A DNA stretch of 64,000 nucleotides from positions 62,001-126,000 of the forward strand of contig NZ_BAYA01000012.1 of assembly GCF_000685015.1 (NCBI RefSeq), written 5' to 3'. Made by a program: the position numbers and the translations under genes. Source of the DNA: Paraburkholderia bannensis NBRC 103871 (lineage in GTDB: Bacteria > Pseudomonadota > Gammaproteobacteria > Burkholderiales > Burkholderiaceae). Shown here in pieces: positions 61,693 through 64,000 of the stretch; the stretch's first letter is position 1, and every line of letters starts with the position of its first letter. Under the pieces are notes generated by a model. The model worked only from the letters and a program-made list of their open reading frames with translations, made no database searches and was not told where the DNA came from.

Positions 61693-62088
61693 ATGACCGA
61701 CTCTTATCCGCTCCCCCAGAAGTCGCCCGCGCTGCGCGTCGTGCCGCAGCCGTCGGACGCCAATGTCCACGGCGACGTGTTCGGCGGCTGGATCATGTCG
61801 CAGGTCGATATCGCCGGCTCGATCCCCGCGAGCCGCCGCGCCAACGGCCGTGTCGCGACCGTCGCGGTGAATTCGTTCCTGTTCAAGCAGCCGGTGTTCG
61901 TCGGCGACCTGCTGAGTTTTTACGCGGATATCGTCAAGACCGGCACGACCTCGGTGACCGTGCAGGTCGAGGTCTACGCCCAGCGCATGCGTTTGCAGGA
62001 AGAGGTCGTCAAGGTCACCGAAGCCACGCTCACCTATGTGGCGACCGGCAACGACCGCCGTCCGCGTCCGCTGCCCGCCGCGCAGTAA
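61693..62088 (+). CDS. Acyl-CoA thioesterase, YciA-like hot-dog fold
   Basis: A 131-aa single hot-dog protein. The active-site segment NVHGDVFGGWIMSQVDIAG, with the catalytic aspartate on the long helix, and the following VNSFLFKQPVFVGDLLSFY are those of YciA/acyl-CoA hydrolase family enzymes, which hydrolyse short- to long-chain acyl-CoA in the cytoplasm. The start at 61693 opens MTDSYPLPQ. It is divergent from the ABC exporter gene. Its stop codon lies in a 14-bp tandem repeat. Confidence 0.92.
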   Translation: MTDSYPLPQKSPALRVVPQPSDANVHGDVFGGWIMSQVDIAGSIPASRRANGRVATVAVNSFLFKQPVFVGDLLSFYADIVKTGTTSVTVQVEVYAQRMRLQEEVVKVTEATLTYVATGNDRRPRPLPAAQ

Positions 62089-62122
62089 CGGCTGCGCAGT
62101 AACAGCCGCTCAGTAACAGCCA
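62081..62122 (+). repeat. Three 14-bp tandem units carrying TAA stops
   Basis: Units CGCAGTAACGGCTG, CGCAGTAACAGCCG and CTCAGTAACAGCCA follow each other without gaps. The first TAA (62086-62088) is the thioesterase stop. Because 14 is not a multiple of three, the TAAs at 62086, 62100 and 62114 fall in three different frames. Confidence 0.85.
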
Positions 62123-62150
62123 CTCAAAACGCGCGCGCGGTCACCCAGGC

Positions 62151-64000
62151 TCAGTCCGCCCAGGCGAGTCCCGCGCCCTCCTCGTAGGCCGCGCTCGCCG
62201 ATAGCAGCGCGGCGATCTCCGGCCCCGGCAACGGCGGCGCGAAGAAGTAGCCCTGCAACTCGTCGCACGCGCGCTCGCGCAAGAACGCGAACTGCTGCGA
62301 CGTCTCCACCCCTTCCGCGATCACCTGCAGGCGCAGCTCGTGGGCAAGTGCGATGATGGCCGCCGTGATCGTCTCGTCGTCGCTGCTGGTGCCGATATCG
62401 GCCACGAACGAGCGGTCGATCTTGAGCCGGTCTACCGGCAGCCGCTTCAGGTAGCTCAGGCTCGAATAGCCCGTGCCGAAGTCGTCGATCGCAATGCCCA
62501 CGCCCTGCTCGTGCAGCGCATTGAGCATCGACACCGCTTCTTCCGTGTTGCGCATCAGCGTGCTTTCGGTGAGCTCGACTTCCAGCCAGCACGGCTCCAG
62601 CCCCGTCTCCTGCAGCACGTCGCTCACCTGTTGCGCGATGTCGCGCTGATGGAAGGTCTTGGCCGACAGGTTCACCGACACGCGCACCGGCGGCAGCCCG
62701 GCGTCCTGCCACGCGCGGTTCTGCCGGCAGGCTTCGCGCAGCACCCAGTCGGACAGCGGCCCGATCAGCCCGCTTTCCTCGGCGACCGGAATGAACTGCG
62801 ACGGCGACACGAGCCCCGCTTCCGGATCGTGCCAGCGCACCAGCGCCTCCATGCCGACGATGCGCCCAGTCTCGATCTCCACCTGCGGCTGGTAGTGCAA
62901 CAAAAATTCGCTGTCGCGCAGCGCGCGGCGCAGCCGCCGTTCGAGATTCATGCGCGCGCCCGCGGCCGCGTTCATTTCCGGCTCGTAGAACTGGAAGGTG
63001 TTGCGGCCCAGTTCCTTGGCGCGGTACATCGCCACGTCGGCTTTCTTGAGCAGCGCTTCGGCGTCGTTGCCGTCCTGCGGGAACACGCTCGCGCCCATGC
63101 TGCAGCCGACGTACAGCTCGGTGCCGTCGATCATCACCGGCTCTGAAATCATCTGGCGCGCGCGCTCCATCCAGCCGATCAGCGATTTTTCGTCGATGGT
63201 GTCGGTGAGCACGATCACGAACTCGTCGCCGCCGTGGCGCGCCACCGTGTCGCTCGTGCGCGTGCAGCGCGTGAGGCGCTCGGCGACCACGCCCAGCAGC
63301 CGGTCGCCGACGCTATGGCCGAGACTGTCGTTGACGTTCTTGAAGCCGTCGAGGTCGATAAAGACCACGGCCACGCCGCGCTCATGGCGCTGCGCCGCGA
63401 CCAGCGCCTGTTGCAGGCGATCGCGCAGCAGGTTGCGGTTGGGCAGCAGCGTGAGACTGTCGTAGTTGGCCTGGTATTCGAGCTGTTCCTGGTAGCGGAT
63501 CAGCTCGGTCACGTCGTTGATGATGCCGATGTGATGCGTGATGCGCCCGTCCAGGTCGGGCACCGGCGCGATCAGCAGCTGGTTCCAGAACAACGCGCCG
63601 TCCTTGCGGTAATTGCGCAGCACGGCGCTCACTTCGCGGTTGCCCAGCAGCGCCTGGCGGATCGCGACGAGCCCATCCTGGTCGCGGTCGTCGCGCTGCA
63701 ACAGACGGCAATCGAGGCCGATCACATCGGCGGGATCGTAGCCGGTGATGCGGCGGAACGCCGGGTTCGCGTACTCGATCAGGTTGCTGCCGCCCGGCCC
63801 CGGGCCGGTAATCAGGATCGCGTTCACGCAGGCGTCGAGCGCCCGGCTTTGCAGACGCAGCGCAAGGTCGGCGCGCTTGCTTTCGGTCGTATCCGAATAG
63901 GTGCCGAGCACGCCCATCACGCGGCCATCGCCGTCGAGCAGCGGCAGCTTGCTCGTGATCGTCGTGCGATGCAGGCCGTCGATCGTCAGGTCTTCTTCGT
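62151..64000 (-). CDS. PAS-GGDEF-EAL cyclic di-GMP protein (5' end outside window)
   Basis: At least 616 aa, open to the window edge. Order: the end of one PAS domain (TITSKLPLLDGDGRVMGVLG), a second PAS/PAC domain (about 120 residues), GGDEF and EAL domains. The GGDEF motif is intact (RHGGDEF) with an RxxD inhibitory site (RTSD) five residues before it. The EAL part keeps its key residues (EALVRW, VNLSAK, ELTES, DDFGTGYSS, KIDRSF, EGVET), so both cyclase and phosphodiesterase activities are possible. The sensed signal of the PAS domains is unknown. Confidence 0.93.
   Translation of the reverse strand, partial: EEDLTIDGLHRTTITSKLPLLDGDGRVMGVLGTYSDTTESKRADLALRLQSRALDACVNAILITGPGPGGSNLIEYANPAFRRITGYDPADVIGLDCRLLQRDDRDQDGLVAIRQALLGNREVSAVLRNYRKDGALFWNQLLIAPVPDLDGRITHHIGIINDVTELIRYQEQLEYQANYDSLTLLPNRNLLRDRLQQALVAAQRHERGVAVVFIDLDGFKNVNDSLGHSVGDRLLGVVAERLTRCTRTSDTVARHGGDEFVIVLTDTIDEKSLIGWMERARQMISEPVMIDGTELYVGCSMGASVFPQDGNDAEALLKKADVAMYRAKELGRNTFQFYEPEMNAAAGARMNLERRLRRALRDSEFLLHYQPQVEIETGRIVGMEALVRWHDPEAGLVSPSQFIPVAEESGLIGPLSDWVLREACRQNRAWQDAGLPPVRVSVNLSAKTFHQRDIAQQVSDVLQETGLEPCWLEVELTESTLMRNTEEAVSMLNALHEQGVGIAIDDFGTGYSSLSYLKRLPVDRLKIDRSFVADIGTSSDDETITAAIIALAHELRLQVIAEGVETSQQFAFLRERACDELQGYFFAPPLPGPEIAALLSASAAYEEGAGLAWAD

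Noticed and set aside
61423..61770. A 116-residue N-terminal extension of the Atm1-type exporter.
   Set aside because: It overlaps the thioesterase gene on the other strand and is Arg/Ser-rich without homology; family members start near MRRFPASNEP.

Overview
This is a high-GC chromosomal window from a Burkholderiaceae beta-proteobacterium, most likely Paraburkholderia or a close relative. The evidence is the gene order lptD-surA-pdxA-rsmA next to amgK-murU, the miaB-phoH-ybeY ... corC-lnt-glyQ-glyS-gmhB-plsC block, a Bce/Wza-Wzb-Wzc exopolysaccharide locus, and the protein families present. The genus is inferred from family recognition; no database was consulted.

Layout. 0-5.4 kb: the end of an MFS transporter, a tRNA with CAT anticodon, a GNAT/DUF1778 toxin-antitoxin pair (TacT/TacA type), a GAF-GGDEF diguanylate cyclase, and a GntR regulator divergent from a D-galactonate dehydratase gene. 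5.4-16.8 kb: a CopD-family protein, two multiheme cytochromes c, a hemolysin III-family protein, an RhlE-type helicase, a ferritin-like protein, a long gene-poor stretch, small proteins, a HAD phosphatase, and ribB behind an FMN riboswitch. 16.8-20.6 kb: an XRE-cupin regulator, an MFS exporter, a VOC protein and a divergent LysR regulator.

20.8-35.3 kb is a housekeeping block: miaB, phoH, ybeY, chaC, corC, lnt, glyQS, gmhB, plsC and a YgjP-like metallopeptidase. It is interrupted by an opposite-strand trio of lipoproteins (CsgG-like, DUF4810, DUF799/GNA1162).

35.4-49.0 kb is an exopolysaccharide locus transcribed leftward: initiating phosphoglycosyltransferase, wza, wzb, wzc, wecB, wecC, wzx, wzy, a GT4 transferase, a WecG/TagA/CpsF transferase and a lipoprotein resembling polysaccharide lyases. 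A hexapeptide acetyltransferase gene converges on its end. The distal part (about 35.3-41.1 kb) is visibly AT-richer than the rest and looks like a swapped serotype cassette. Together the genes predict a small Wzx/Wzy-dependent repeat unit containing N-acetylmannosaminuronic acid, with its own surface lyase. This is the most interesting system in the window.

49.5-64 kb: gloA, a ketopantoate reductase-like gene, lptD-surA-pdxA-rsmA (outer-membrane biogenesis, vitamin B6, ribosome maturation), divergent amgK-murU (peptidoglycan recycling), a 540-bp imperfect palindromic repeat element, an Atm1-type ABC exporter, an acyl-CoA thioesterase, and a PAS-GGDEF-EAL protein cut by the window edge.
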